DNA from: Gilliamella sp. ESL0441
GTDB taxonomy: Bacteria; Pseudomonadota; Gammaproteobacteria; Enterobacterales; Orbaceae
DNA length: 64,000 bases
Assembly (NCBI RefSeq): GCF_019469185.1
Contig: NZ_CP048264.1
Span: forward strand, 1,984,001-2,048,000
Direction: 5' to 3'
Made by a program: the position numbers and the translations under genes
Shown here: positions 57,801 to 64,000 of the stretch, in pieces
Numbering within the stretch: position 1 is the stretch's first letter
Layout of the letters: each line of letters opens with the position of its first letter
Notes under the pieces: generated by a model
Database searches by the model: none
What the model was told of the DNA's origin: nothing
Seen by the model: only the letters and a program-made list of their open reading frames with translations

Positions 57801-59163
57801 GATATTCATTTATCAATGATAACGTTTTACGTTTATGCAGTGTTTCTTCTTTAAAATAATCTGCATTTACTCCGGCAGCCAACGTCGCATTGTAATAGTA
57901 ATCATAATCTTGGCTTATCATTAGGTTATTTGAATTTGGGGATTGATTGACATTTTCATCATTGGTCTCTTCATGACTTATTCTATCCACACGTTTAGAC
58001 CCCAGAATTTTGTTGAAATGTTCTTCAATTTTTTGGTTATAAATCTCTTCGGATTTAATCACCAGTTGCGCTATGGGCTCAATCCTTAATTGTCGTTGTA
58101 AGCTCAGTTCTTCCGCTATACCAAACGTATCTTCCACAACCACAACAGGGACTTTGTATTGACGCGTTTTTTCTAATTTCTCAATTTGCGCATCTAAGAC
58201 AAAGCTTGTCTCTAAAAACTCTTTACTATTTGTCTTTGACCTGTCTCGTAATGAGTTAAATTTGTGGGCTGTGATAAAGTTTTTCGAACTTAACAAACGT
58301 TTTTTACCATCATGTGTGATGATAAATCTGGGATCAGCAGCCAGCTCCAATAATGAATTATCGGATTTGAGTTTTTTAAACTCAAAACTTCGCTTGCCCT
58401 CGTCAGTTAATTTATTTGGATCTTTGTATGCTTCTTGATTCAGGTTAATTTTAGTAAAACGTTTTATCGCTTGTTCTAAAAAAATCTTGTTCTCCCAATG
58501 TTCGCTTGTCGAAGCATCACCGGTTGTCGAAGTCGACTTACTCTTCGAAGCTGATTCAATAATGATACTGGATTCATTCATTAATTTTAGGTATTTTTCT
58601 ATTGTGCTGTTTTTACCTTGAGACCAGGCTCGACGAGTGTAGGCAATGTAGGCTTCGCCTTCATATATTGTGGTGTCAATATTGATAAAAGAACCGGGTA
58701 TATGGTGATTGCCACCTTTAGTACACGCTTTAGGGATCTCGTTTATGTTTCGTTCTTTTAGGTCAGTAATGGTTTTATGGCGAAATACGCCTGAAGGCGT
58801 CACTTCATATCCTAAAAACTCCCACCCATTCGTTTTATGTTTGACTAAGATATAAACGTAACCGACGCGTAAGGTTCGGTAGACATATTTATGGCTGACT
58901 AAGCCAATGGGTGGCTCTCGATTGTCTTCCAATAATTTAATGGTTTCACCCATATTTTGGGCTAAGTTAAAATTTTTATTAATCGGCGCTTTTCTGACCA
59001 GAAAAATGGGAAATCCTTTACGTTCGCAAACGCCACAACCTCCATTGGCTAAAGCTGATTGAGAATCCTTGCCATACTTAGTTGCTTCAGCATAAATAAT
59101 GCGATCTTCGAGTTCAGCAGCTTGTTCTTCTTTTGTAGTTTTGGTGGTTGTATGCTTTTCCAT
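54886..59163 (-). CDS. VasX-like type VI secretion effector
   Basis: 1425 residues. The N-terminus carries CGVCERKGFPIFLVRKAP (Cys 43 and 46), VYRTLRVGYVYILVK and WEFLGYEVTPSGVFR, the pattern of the toxin VasX N-terminal region found in type VI effectors. A long middle region of charged helices follows. Hydrophobic helices lie at about 1000-1155 (AMVAGVVGVLGSAISIM, GGLQVLAGVLSLAG, GPLGVGIFVLGLIAG), like the colicin-type membrane-inserting part of VasX. The C-terminal 260 residues are soluble and beta-rich. GGAATGA lies before the ATG. No VgrG, Hcp or adaptor gene is in the window, so it must rely on a type VI system elsewhere. Pore formation is inferred. Confidence 0.75.
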   Translation of the reverse strand: MEKHTTTKTTKEEQAAELEDRIIYAEATKYGKDSQSALANGGCGVCERKGFPIFLVRKAPINKNFNLAQNMGETIKLLEDNREPPIGLVSHKYVYRTLRVGYVYILVKHKTNGWEFLGYEVTPSGVFRHKTITDLKERNINEIPKACTKGGNHHIPGSFINIDTTIYEGEAYIAYTRRAWSQGKNSTIEKYLKLMNESSIIIESASKSKSTSTTGDASTSEHWENKIFLEQAIKRFTKINLNQEAYKDPNKLTDEGKRSFEFKKLKSDNSLLELAADPRFIITHDGKKRLLSSKNFITAHKFNSLRDRSKTNSKEFLETSFVLDAQIEKLEKTRQYKVPVVVVEDTFGIAEELSLQRQLRIEPIAQLVIKSEEIYNQKIEEHFNKILGSKRVDRISHEETNDENVNQSPNSNNLMISQDYDYYYNATLAAGVNADYFKEETLHKRKTLSLINEYRNQIKAIELSKAQEEPEYDYISKTNIGAYEQTHTWPRTKNLLSKGYFEVPMTDEEKRNHLKQKNKEKGIFKTEEYYDVKAFKHNSIINGRAELDALSRTRKHMEKYEKRLNPGAETQFTDLEKNRYNAIIRSINHFSQDYLYYLLWLFGYQHWSQHTPDEMSQFNDCKFWLIECDTNCSNNHVGYLSDFLAMIDFTSIGGVKSQIQIALWDNLINYGDSIFYHLLDGRSNSFWALIIKKRLNIMKQELEAHSHLYSPIENKTDEQIAQYLGDAEENELKAKAKRLQETKTILQELEAETESNQLDEKFFCEKGELVLTLYSILISRVLSWHSNFTEEDLGALHYLCIQERLFKLVAESALVISGELIFHFQMKNIPVLELREFNQYFEPLGYRSTSSPYPAYSKTEESQNGVIDWNFVITANNYIDIGLKLVDIINDRNVLRNGSVLFQRLESYILDRFSGINSNARFPARTLKNTGVSIYNRVAKLQGESILNSIKNAGIDPTAKMTVFGGSIAFVKSISAGLQSAATYLNYTENLRKLEDTNLSETLRYEIKRDLQFGIYKVAASFALVVNEVLTLINMGLSHLAGSFITNRANLSLLVNGVFKTSAMVAGVVGVLGSAISIMEGFFLIAQGQQKSGATKTAYCIAGGLQVLAGVLSLAGSVGIWLQITAFLGPLGVGIFVLGLIAGAVSVILLIIFEDESDKWDKMQLWFNRCLLGLNEHPDKGQPYLPTFDSMAMAINDFMVAMLGANVAIQLEKEKIYYVKKMRQYLEGVNNIDKIKDKYKDQYKVIYKNKDCPNLAEIQAIGVKARSREIYLSVALPHYKPKVSHYEGVLRAYNKDYQEPITLHISKGEEYPILTFADSSAIDLLIKRETPLKPVDKEIELDINQIGKVEAYSNAVDSKQQNLGYFKIVYKMGEFCYDGIEELYLQINYWPQGKTSTNSKNQTVTNKPLVFIDSYKHHHSTLGGF

Positions 59164-59610
59164 TTAAATCATTCCAATTTTTTATTAATATTTCTTTTTA
59201 CTCAAATTAATGTGAGTTATTTCCGCCTGATAAATATAAAAATATTTATTTTGCGATATTTAAATAAGATATTGTTAAAATTGAAGCGATGAGTGTGAAG
59301 TTTACAATGTGGCAGGTTTGTACCTATTAATATATCTGACCTTAAGGCAAGATATTATGATTTATTTTGTATTCACAAATGAAGTTTACTTGATTTAATA
59401 TTAAATAAAAAAACAATAAACTAACCATTTTTCGATCTTTTCAGTTACTGCTTTCAAATTTATGCAATTTTATATTTTAGATATTTTTTAAAAAAAATTA
59501 ACAATATCTAAACATAAAATTACTCTTTTTTTAACCATTTTGCAATAGTTATTTTAGAGAGTAACGCTATGAAAATTCATTAAATTTAAATGCAGTAACC
59601 TAGTTAAACT
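59164..59610. other. AT-rich gap between the effector and mnmE
   Basis: 447 bases; promoter region of the effector on the minus strand and the untranslated end of mnmE. No gene, terminator or attachment-site repeat was recognised. Confidence 0.45.
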
Positions 59611-60972
59611 TTATTTCCCAATACAAAACGAACTGAAGATACGACCTAATAAATCGTCGGAGGTAAATTCGCCAGTGATTTCACTTAGCGCTTCTTGGGC
59701 AAGTCTAAGTTCTTCGGCAAGGAGTTCGCCTGCATGGAAAGCCGTCAGTTGGTACTTACCATTGTTGAGGTGTTCTGACGCTTTTTCCAGTGCTTGCAGA
59801 TGTCGTCGACGCGCTAAAAAGCCGCCTTCAGTACTACTGGTAAAGCCCATGGCCTGTTTTAAATGGTCACGCAGTAGTGTTACGCCGTCCCCTGTTCGTG
59901 CGGAAAGTTGGATAAGTGAGTAACCATTGACTTCACTATAACCTAATGCTTCGCCAGTTAAATCTGCTTTGTTACGTATGACGGTGACAGGCATATTTTT
60001 GGGTAAACGTTCTATAAATTCTGGCCATAACTTTTCGGGATTGGTTTCGGTTGTGGTGGTACTATCGACCATAAATAGTACCCTATCTGCTTGTTCAATT
60101 TCTTGCCAAGCACGTTCAATACCAATGCGTTCAACTTCATCACTGGCATCACGTAATCCTGCGGTATCAATAATATGTAAGGGCATACCATCGATATGAA
60201 TATGTTCACGTAATACGTCACGCGTTGTGCCTGCAATATCGGTAACAATCGCCGCATCACGACCAGCCAACGCATTAAGTAAGCTTGATTTACCTGCATT
60301 TGGGCGACCGGCTATCACCACTTTCATTCCTTCTCGTAATAGTGAGCCTTGTTTCGCTTCTTGGCGAACTTCGTTTAAGCGAGTAATCACTTCATTAAGT
60401 TGTGCTTCTATTTTGCCATCTGATAGAAAGTCGATCTCTTCTTCAGGAAAATCTATCGCAGCTTCAGTAAAAATGCGTAAATGAATTAATGATTCAACTA
60501 ATTCATTAATTTTTTTCGAAAACACGCCTTGCAAGGATGAAATCGCTGATTTTGCAGCTTGTTCAGAACTCGCATCAATTAAATCGGCTATGGCTTCGGC
60601 TTGGGCTAAATCTAATTTATCATTTAAAAAAGCACGCTCTGAAAATTCACCCGGTTTTGCAATACGGACGTTAGCAATCTCTAATACCCGTTTTAAAAGC
60701 AAATCTAAAATGACAGGCCCACCATGCCCTTGTAACTCTAGTACATCTTCACCCGTAAATGAGTGAGGATTAGGAAAAAATAGCGCTATTCCTTCGTCTA
60801 AGGTTGTACCGTCAGAAGCTAAAAAAGGAAGATACTCAGCATAGCGAGGTTTTGGTATTTTGCCGAGTATCGCTTGTGCAACGGTTTGCGCCTGTGGCCC
60901 CGAAATTCGCAAAATGCCCACACCACCTCGACCGGGTGGTGTTGCTTGCGCAACAATTGTATCTAATTTCAT
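59611..60972 (-). CDS. mnmE: tRNA modification GTPase MnmE
   Basis: With MnmG it makes the 5-carboxymethylaminomethyl modification on U34 of certain tRNAs. 453 residues (E. coli 454): N-terminal folate-binding domain ([22 protein letters not shown]), the GTPase with G1 [10 protein letters not shown]2 around DIAGTTRD, G3 DTAGLRD and G4 NKAD, and the C-terminal CIGK needed for catalysis. It borders the accessory region and marks the return to core genes. Confidence 0.97.
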   Translation of the reverse strand: MKLDTIVAQATPPGRGGVGILRISGPQAQTVAQAILGKIPKPRYAEYLPFLASDGTTLDEGIALFFPNPHSFTGEDVLELQGHGGPVILDLLLKRVLEIANVRIAKPGEFSERAFLNDKLDLAQAEAIADLIDASSEQAAKSAISSLQGVFSKKINELVESLIHLRIFTEAAIDFPEEEIDFLSDGKIEAQLNEVITRLNEVRQEAKQGSLLREGMKVVIAGRPNAGKSSLLNALAGRDAAIVTDIAGTTRDVLREHIHIDGMPLHIIDTAGLRDASDEVERIGIERAWQEIEQADRVLFMVDSTTTTETNPEKLWPEFIERLPKNMPVTVIRNKADLTGEALGYSEVNGYSLIQLSARTGDGVTLLRDHLKQAMGFTSSTEGGFLARRRHLQALEKASEHLNNGKYQLTAFHAGELLAEELRLAQEALSEITGEFTSDDLLGRIFSSFCIGK

Positions 60973-61024
60973 ATATGTTTATAGCTGATTTAAATTTGAA
61001 TGTTTAATAATAGCATGGACGCAC

Positions 61025-61059
61025 GGCAAAAACATTAAGGACTATAGGTTTTGCCGTTA
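61025..61059. repeat. Inverted repeat between the DUF218 gene and mnmE
   Basis: Arms ACGGCAAAA and TTTTGCCGT with a 17-base loop, 41 bases after the stop of the DUF218 gene. Possibly a transcript-end hairpin; it lacks a T run on the minus strand. Confidence 0.5.
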
Positions 61060-61099
61060 TTCTTTTATAATTTTAGTGACAGGATAAGTCGGCTAATTA

Positions 61100-61684
61100 T
61101 TAGTCGTTATTTGGATGATCGAATAACCATGAATTTGCCAATGCTAGGGGTTCTCTTATTAGTGCAATATATTTATCTCCATTTCCCCAGCCTAATGGCG
61201 CCGATAAACCTGATATTTCGTTAAAGCCTGAACGTTTAGCCAGCATTAGCGAACGCAGAATATGAAAATCATTGGTTACCACAACTGTCTTACCTAACGG
61301 CAATACACGATTCGCATAGACAAATTGTTGAGCCGTTCGAGTCGATTTATCTTCTTGGTAAACACGTTTTGGGTCAATACCCTTATGAATTAGATATTGT
61401 GCCATCACACTCGCTTCGGTCGCAGACTCATTTTTACCTTGTCCCCCACATACAATAACTTTCGTTCGTGGATTATGTTGTAAATAATCGAAGGCAATAT
61501 CTAAACGTTGAGCTAAACTGTAATGAGGAACAGCAGGCGTACCAACAACTTGTGCACCTAATACAACTAAGGTATCAGCATCTGGCGCCGGATTTTGTTT
61601 AGAATAAAGATAAATAACGATGTTAGTTATAACAAAATAAGTAAAGATTAACACTAAGCCGTACTTAATTAATTTAACGATCAT
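61100..61684 (-). CDS. DUF218 (YdcF/SanA-like) membrane-anchored protein
   Basis: 194 residues: one N-terminal membrane helix (about 5-27), then a DUF218 domain with ADTLVVLGAQVV, VIVCGGQGKNESATEASVMAQYL, DKSTRTAQQFVYANRVLP and VVVTNDFHILRSLMLAKRSG. Most of the protein should face the periplasm. SanA-type members affect envelope permeability to large antibiotics; the biochemical activity is unknown. It starts 12 bases after tag on the same strand. Confidence 0.82.
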   Translation of the reverse strand: MIVKLIKYGLVLIFTYFVITNIVIYLYSKQNPAPDADTLVVLGAQVVGTPAVPHYSLAQRLDIAFDYLQHNPRTKVIVCGGQGKNESATEASVMAQYLIHKGIDPKRVYQEDKSTRTAQQFVYANRVLPLGKTVVVTNDFHILRSLMLAKRSGFNEISGLSAPLGWGNGDKYIALIREPLALANSWLFDHPNND

Positions 61685-61696
61685 TTATTTTAACCC

Positions 61697-62260
61697 CTAT
61701 TTTTTATAACAATGTTCAAAATGGTCATTGACTAACCCCATTGATTGCATAAAAGCATAACAAATTGTTGAACCAACAAAAGAAAAGCCTCTCTTTTTTA
61801 AAGCTTTTGACATATTATCAGAAATATCGGTACTTACAGGCACTTCACTAATATCCTTGTAGTGATTGATAATCGGTTTACCGTCGACAAAAGACCAAAT
61901 AAATGTCGAAAAATCTTCATTATTTTTTTTCATTGTTAGATAAGCCTGTGCATTTTTTATAATACTATTAAGTTTTAATCGATTTCGAATTAATCCTTTA
62001 TTTTCGAGTAAACGTTCAACATCTTTTTGGGTTAACGTAATAATTTTTTCTGGGATAAAATCAAAAAAACAGCGCCGATATTCTTCACGCTTTTTCAATA
62101 CCGTGATCCAAGATAATCCTGCTTGTTGTCCTTCTAAACAGATTTTCTCAAATAATTTGAGGCTATCATACTGGGCAACACCCCATTCGTTATCGTGATA
62201 ATTTATATATAAAGGATCATTTGAAACCCAGTCACAACGTATTATTTCTTGAACTGTCAT
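61697..62260 (-). CDS. tag: DNA-3-methyladenine glycosylase I
   Basis: Removes 3-methyladenine from alkylated DNA. 187 residues matching E. coli Tag: RCDWVSNDPLYINYHDNEWGV, FEKICLEGQQAGLSWITVLKKR, and SKALKKRGFSFVGSTICYAFMQSMGLVNDH. The zinc ligands are kept (Cys in RCDW, His in YHDNEW, His and Cys in DHFEHCYKK). The chain opens MTVQEIIRCDW, slightly longer at the N-terminus than E. coli (MERCGW). Confidence 0.95.
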   Translation of the reverse strand: MTVQEIIRCDWVSNDPLYINYHDNEWGVAQYDSLKLFEKICLEGQQAGLSWITVLKKREEYRRCFFDFIPEKIITLTQKDVERLLENKGLIRNRLKLNSIIKNAQAYLTMKKNNEDFSTFIWSFVDGKPIINHYKDISEVPVSTDISDNMSKALKKRGFSFVGSTICYAFMQSMGLVNDHFEHCYKK

Positions 62261-62711
62261 TTAAATAATATCCTAACAAATTGGTTGTATTATGAATAAT
62301 TTTGTCTTCATTTACAAAAAAGGAATTTCAATATTATAAGATTAATATCGAAATTACTAAATAAAAATTGTTGTCAAAACAATATGATGATTCAATCTAC
62401 CTAAGCTCGATTTTTAAAAATGGGGCATATCATTTTTAAAACTAAAATATATTCTTTCCTACTAAAACTAAAAATTAATAACAAGTTTACTTTACCCGCT
62501 TTTTTACTAGTTATCCTATTATTTTTAAATAACATGAATCATAAAGTATTCAATTTGAAATTAAGATTCATACTTCAAAACAACTTGGTTTAAATAACTA
62601 GTTAAATCATTTATATAATCTAATAATTAAAATTTTACCTACTGTTTTTTTTGAAATTTTTTTGATATTCCTTCCGCTTTTTTAGAATATTTTTTGTTCA
62701 CCCCATTAAAG
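62261..62711. other. Gene-free AT-rich region upstream of mtlA
   Basis: About 450 bases between the divergent tag and mtlA genes, extremely AT-rich. No gene or recognised element other than the sites nearer mtlA listed separately. Confidence 0.45.
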
Positions 62712-62727
62712 TGTGATTAAGATCACA
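62712..62727 (+). promoter_or_regulatory. mtlA: CRP site 1 upstream of mtlA
   Basis: TGTGATTAAGATCACA: both half-sites match the CRP consensus TGTGA-N6-TCACA exactly. Centre 62719.5, 44 bp from site 2, about four helical turns. Confidence 0.85.
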
Positions 62728-62755
62728 AATTTTAAAAATACCCCTCCTTTTGCAA

Positions 62756-62771
62756 CGTGATCTTGATCACG
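62756..62771 (+). promoter_or_regulatory. mtlA: CRP site 2 upstream of mtlA
   Basis: CGTGATCTTGATCACG, a perfect dyad with near-consensus half-sites. If the TAAAAT at 62813-62818 is the -10 element, transcription starts near 62825 and this site is centred at about -61.5, the classic class I activating position. The -35 match is poor, as expected for a CRP-dependent promoter. Confidence 0.8.
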
Positions 62772-62861
62772 TTTACTGACTTTTTCTAATGAATCCACGC
62801 CATGAACGTATCTAAAATAGTGTTAATTCAATGACATCAATCAATAAGGAAGGTAACGAAA

Positions 62862-64000
62862 ATGAGTCGTTCAAACATAAAAGTTAAAGTCCAAAATTTT
62901 GGGCGTTTTTTAAGCAATATGGTTATGCCAAATATTGGCGCATTTATCGCATGGGGGTTGATCACCGCTATTTTTTTATACAATGCAAGGGATCCCAGTG
63001 CTGGGGGTTGGTTTCCAAATGAACGTGTATCAACATCGTTTATTGGGCCGATGATCACTTATTTACTGCCACTATTAATTGGTTATACCGGCGGTAAACT
63101 CATGTATAACGACCGTGGTGCCGTTGTTGGTGCGATTACGACTATTGGCGTAATTGTCGGGTCATCTATACCAATGTTTTTAGGCGCAATGATAGCTGGT
63201 CCTTTAGGCGGCTTTATGATCAAGCAATTTGATCGCTTAATAGATGGTAAAGTTAAAAGTGGTTTTGAGATGTTAGTCAATAACTTTTCAGCTGGCATTC
63301 TTGGTATGATGCTTGCACTAATTGCTTATTTTGCAATTGGTCCAGCCGTGGCTTGGTTAACCAATATATTGATTATCGCCGTCCAATTTATGGTTGATCA
63401 TGGATTATTGCCACTCACCTCTATTTTGGTCGAACCGGCTAAAGTTTTGTTCCTCAACAATGCCATTAATCATGGTGTCTTTACCTCATTGGGTGTGACA
63501 CAAGTAGCAGAAACCGGTAAATCGATTTTCTTTTTAATTGAAGCCAATCCGGGTCCCGGTTTAGGGCTTTTACTGGCCTATATGTTTTTTGGTAAGGGTG
63601 CCGCAAAAGGATCGGCTAGTGGTGCTGCGATCATTCATTTTTTTGGCGGAATTCATGAGATCTACTTTCCCTATGTGTTAATGAATCCCCGCTTGATTAT
63701 TGCCGTTATTATGGGCGGAATGACCGGAATATTCACGTTAACCGTTTTTCATGCAGGTTTAACAGCTCCAGCTTCGCCCGGTTCGATTTTTGCTGTAATG
63801 AGTATGGCAAAAGGTTCCTATTTTGGCGTAACGCTTTCAGTCATGGCGGCGACGGCTGTCTCTTTTGTTATGTCATTGATTTTATTAAAAACAACCAAAA
63901 CATCGTCTAAAAGTCTTGATGATGCCAAATTAAGTCTCTCAAGCATGAAAGATGAGGCTAAAGGAAGAAAAAATGAAACGTTTGATCTAGCTAAAGTCAA
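62862..64000 (+). CDS. mtlA: PTS mannitol transporter subunit IICBA, 3' end beyond the window
   Basis: Imports and phosphorylates mannitol to mannitol 1-phosphate. The visible 379 residues cover the membrane IIC domain: FGRFLSNMVMPNIGAFIAWG at the start, PMITYLLPLLIGYTGGK, EMLVNNFSAGI, EPAKVLFLNNAINHG, and the substrate-binding GGIHEIYFPYVLMNPR near residue 270. The linker before the IIB domain is just reached, so IIB and IIA lie outside the window. AAGGAAGG lies before the ATG. Regulated by the two CRP sites upstream. Confidence 0.96.
   Translation, partial: MSRSNIKVKVQNFGRFLSNMVMPNIGAFIAWGLITAIFLYNARDPSAGGWFPNERVSTSFIGPMITYLLPLLIGYTGGKLMYNDRGAVVGAITTIGVIVGSSIPMFLGAMIAGPLGGFMIKQFDRLIDGKVKSGFEMLVNNFSAGILGMMLALIAYFAIGPAVAWLTNILIIAVQFMVDHGLLPLTSILVEPAKVLFLNNAINHGVFTSLGVTQVAETGKSIFFLIEANPGPGLGLLLAYMFFGKGAAKGSASGAAIIHFFGGIHEIYFPYVLMNPRLIIAVIMGGMTGIFTLTVFHAGLTAPASPGSIFAVMSMAKGSYFGVTLSVMAATAVSFVMSLILLKTTKTSSKSLDDAKLSLSSMKDEAKGRKNETFDLAKV

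Noticed and set aside
49494..59610. A second copy of the ssrA 3' end that would mark an integrated element
   Set aside because: Reading through the region I found no repeat of the T-arm or CCA end; without it the island boundaries cannot be set.
1..64000. tRNA genes and CRISPR arrays
   Set aside because: Apart from tmRNA, no T-arm/acceptor combination was found, and no regularly spaced repeats are present.

Overview
The window is AT-rich chromosomal DNA from a gammaproteobacterium. The gene set (secM-secA, rlmD-relA, zur, ratAB, nrdAB with NrdR boxes, lacY-galETKM, a tmRNA with the tag ANDENYALAA) and the strongly E. coli-like but AT-drifted proteins fit a host-associated member of the Orbales (Gilliamella-type bee-gut symbionts). 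The genus is an inference from gene content and composition; no 16S gene is present.

Layout. 1-5118: a DUF3597 protein, then prs and pth on the minus strand, trmB, and an nfsA-agp pair in which the sugar phosphatase lacks its usual signal peptide. 5119-11019: a lactose/galactose cluster, lacY-galE-galT-galK-galM, behind a regulatory region with one CRP-like site and three GalR/LacI-type operators laid out much like the E. coli gal promoter. 11270-17008: coaD-rlmD-relA, then folA and an MJ1255-type glycosyltransferase on the minus strand. 17328-19376: a small Cys-rich membrane-anchored protein and a Tat-exported multicopper oxidase with a Met/His-rich N-terminus. 19517-23195: a divergent secM, then secA and mutT. 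23650-26087: ratA-ratB-zur and a pair of four-helix EamA/SMR-type proteins on the minus strand, with smpB divergent. 26106-29550: a minus-strand sugar locus with a LacI regulator, a GH172 (DUF2961) enzyme and a CscB-like permease, which suggests use of a fructofuranoside such as a difructose anhydride. 30239-41551: exuR, lolA, rarA, nrdA-nrdB, a small lipoprotein, glnD and an AEC transporter. 41591-48475: an aldo/keto reductase and an HD hydrolase, then mprF-virJ (making and probably breaking down lysyl-phosphatidylglycerol), then an EamA permease.

49129-59163 is the accessory part. The tmRNA gene ssrA, a common integration site, is followed by gene-poor AT-rich DNA, an ApeA-type HEPN protein (a known anti-phage family), an unknown membrane protein, a scar made of two different IS fragments, an unknown 77-residue protein, and a 1425-residue VasX-like type VI effector. 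The effector is followed by three tandem copies of a lipoprotein gene: one intact, one broken by a nonsense codon, one reduced to its N-terminus. They look like a decaying or diversifying immunity array. No type VI structural gene, VgrG, Hcp or integrase is present.

59611-64000 returns to core genes: mnmE, a tag-DUF218 pair on the minus strand, and the start of mtlA on the plus strand behind two near-perfect CRP sites. No tRNA, rRNA or CRISPR array was found.
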